Positions 6,199-7,305 of a DNA stretch of 7,305 nt are shown in pieces; position 1 is the stretch's first letter; each line of letters opens with the position of its first letter. The translations under genes were made by a program, and so were the position numbers. The notes beneath the pieces are model-generated. The model saw nothing but the letters and a program-made list of their open reading frames with translations. It searched no databases and was not told where the DNA came from. This DNA comes from an uncultured Lachnospiraceae bacterium (GTDB taxonomy: Bacteria > Bacillota > Clostridia > Lachnospirales > Lachnospiraceae), in contig CAJTZB010000083.1 in the NCBI GenBank assembly GCA_910583815.1, positions 1-7,305 on the forward strand, written 5' to 3'.

Positions 6199-7305
6199 AT
6201 GGACAAAAAAGAAAGAAAAAAGTTTACAGTTATTTTATGCTGCTTATTTGTCCTGACGATTACCGCCGTTCCTTTTTTATGCGTGTTTTTCACAGGGATA
6301 TGCCTGCCTTCGCAGTATTCGCTTACTTATTATGGCGAACTTGCAGAAATGTATCATAAACTTAAGGATACAGACGGCAAAAAAATAGTTGTCCTTGGCA
6401 ATTCAAATGTTGCGTTCGGCGTAGATTCTGCGCTTGCGGAGAAATTGCTGAAAGAAGCAGGGCTTGATTATGCCGTCTGTAACTTTGGCCTGTATGGTGC
6501 GCTCGGCACGAAAATGATGTGTGAACTTGCCAGCAGCCAGCTTCATGATGGCGATATTGTCATTTTTACCCCAGAGCTTGTTCCTCAATTGCTTTCTTCT
6601 TATTTCTCGGCGGAAGAAGCATGGCGCGCTCTTGATGGCGATATGAGGATGTACTTCAAATTTTCTTCCGAAACAAAACGCTCGCTGATTGGCGCTTATT
6701 TCGGTTATGTCTCAAAAAAACTATCCTTATATCAAAGCGGAAAAGAAGCGCAGGGAAGCGGTGTATATGCCAAATCCTCATTTGACGGAAACTGCGACCT
6801 GAAGAATTATCCTCGCCCATACAACATTATGCCGGGCGGCAGTGATAACAATAATCCCATAATTTTTGACAGTTCGCTTATTTCAGAGGGTTTTATTTCT
6901 TATATTAACGGATTTGCGGATAGGGTGAACAGAAGCGGTGCGCAGATTTTCTATTCATTTGCGCCAATGAATGCAAATGCGGTTTCATCTGACGAAATGC
7001 AAAGGGCGGAAAGCTTTTATGAGCATTTGGACAAGGTTTTTAGCTTTCGGATTATCAGCAATATCAAAGATTATATTATGGACAGCGAATGGTTTTATGA
7101 TTCAAACTATCATCTTAACGAGAGCGGTATGATAGTAAGGACAGTTCAGCTTGTCAACGACATTAAAAACGAACTGGGCAATTCTACAAAAACCGGATGT
7201 GCGCTGCCGGCAAAGCCTGTGATTCCGAATGAGGAAATGAAGGGCGAAGGCGATAATTCCGATGCGGATCTGTTTGAATACCGTTTGGACGGAAGCTATT
7301 ACACA
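6199..7305 (+). CDS. Membrane-anchored SGNH-hydrolase-like protein, 3' truncated by window edge
   Basis: The frame is open for 369 codons to the last base with no stop. A basic start (MDKKERKK) and a hydrophobic stretch at about 9-34 form an uncleaved signal anchor, placing the rest outside. Residues 61-77 carry IVVLGNSNVAFG, an SGNH block I with GNS in place of GDS and Ser69 as candidate nucleophile. NFGLYGALG (95-103) fits the next conserved block, DIVIFTPEL (119-127) is a core strand, and DSNYHLNESG (301-310) supplies the Asp301/His305 pair of block V. Together these resemble SGNH-like proteins such as the DltD and AlgJ/AlgX types, often paired with MBOAT acyltransferases in polysaccharide O-acetylation; an esterase is the alternative. 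After about residue 328 a low-complexity linker leads to the beginning of another segment (DLFEYRLDGSYYT) that runs off the window. The gap to the GH3 stop is 57 bases without a terminator, suggesting one operon. Confidence 0.8.
   Translation, partial: MDKKERKKFTVILCCLFVLTITAVPFLCVFFTGICLPSQYSLTYYGELAEMYHKLKDTDGKKIVVLGNSNVAFGVDSALAEKLLKEAGLDYAVCNFGLYGALGTKMMCELASSQLHDGDIVIFTPELVPQLLSSYFSAEEAWRALDGDMRMYFKFSSETKRSLIGAYFGYVSKKLSLYQSGKEAQGSGVYAKSSFDGNCDLKNYPRPYNIMPGGSDNNNPIIFDSSLISEGFISYINGFADRVNRSGAQIFYSFAPMNANAVSSDEMQRAESFYEHLDKVFSFRIISNIKDYIMDSEWFYDSNYHLNESGMIVRTVQLVNDIKNELGNSTKTGCALPAKPVIPNEEMKGEGDNSDADLFEYRLDGSYYT

Noticed and set aside
6000..6293. 97-codon minus-strand ORF across the GH3/SGNH junction
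   Set aside because: It overlaps two well-supported + strand genes and mostly mirrors the C-terminal helix and spacer. No domain was recognised.

Overview
The window looks like part of a carbohydrate-processing locus from a low-to-moderate GC Bacillota, most likely a gut or rumen Clostridia (Oscillospiraceae, Lachnospiraceae or Christensenellales-like). This is inferred from four things: domain-permuted family 3 glycoside hydrolases, InlB-type B-repeats in a lipoprotein, a surface-protein tail resembling the 'PYIG-NGNW-DTG' modules of Clostridia, and purine-rich Shine-Dalgarno sites. No species can be named from the sequence alone. All genes are on the + strand and no RNA genes, mobile elements or CRISPR arrays were seen.

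Layout: (1) positions 1-1486 hold the 3' part of a membrane-anchored GH3 enzyme: the end of its TIM-barrel catalytic domain, two Ig-like He_PIG-type domains, a short collagen-like stretch and a C-terminal membrane anchor. (2) 1487-1662 is a hairpin-dense spacer with up to five stem-loops, one a strong 12-bp terminator-like hairpin. (3) 1663-2790 encodes a lipoprotein with two B-repeat domains followed by a CBM6/CBM35-like beta-sandwich. (4) Twelve bases later, 2803-6141 encodes a complete 1112-residue GH3 protein with five N-terminal membrane helices, GH3 halves in circularly permuted order (C-domain, Fn3-like, then TIM barrel) and a sixth helix at the C-terminus. (5) 6199 to the window end is the start of a membrane-anchored SGNH-hydrolase-like protein, cut by the window edge.

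Working model (inference): the lipoprotein binds a glycan at the outer face of the membrane. The two membrane-tethered GH3 enzymes remove sugars from the ends of that glycan or its oligosaccharides. The SGNH-like protein may add or remove acyl groups on a polysaccharide. The lipoprotein and the complete GH3 are tightly spaced and probably co-transcribed, and the SGNH gene probably belongs to the same unit because no terminator separates it. The upstream GH3 may be a separate unit, or may be linked by partial read-through of the 1591-1622 hairpin. The most unusual elements are the polytopic permuted GH3 and the structured spacer.
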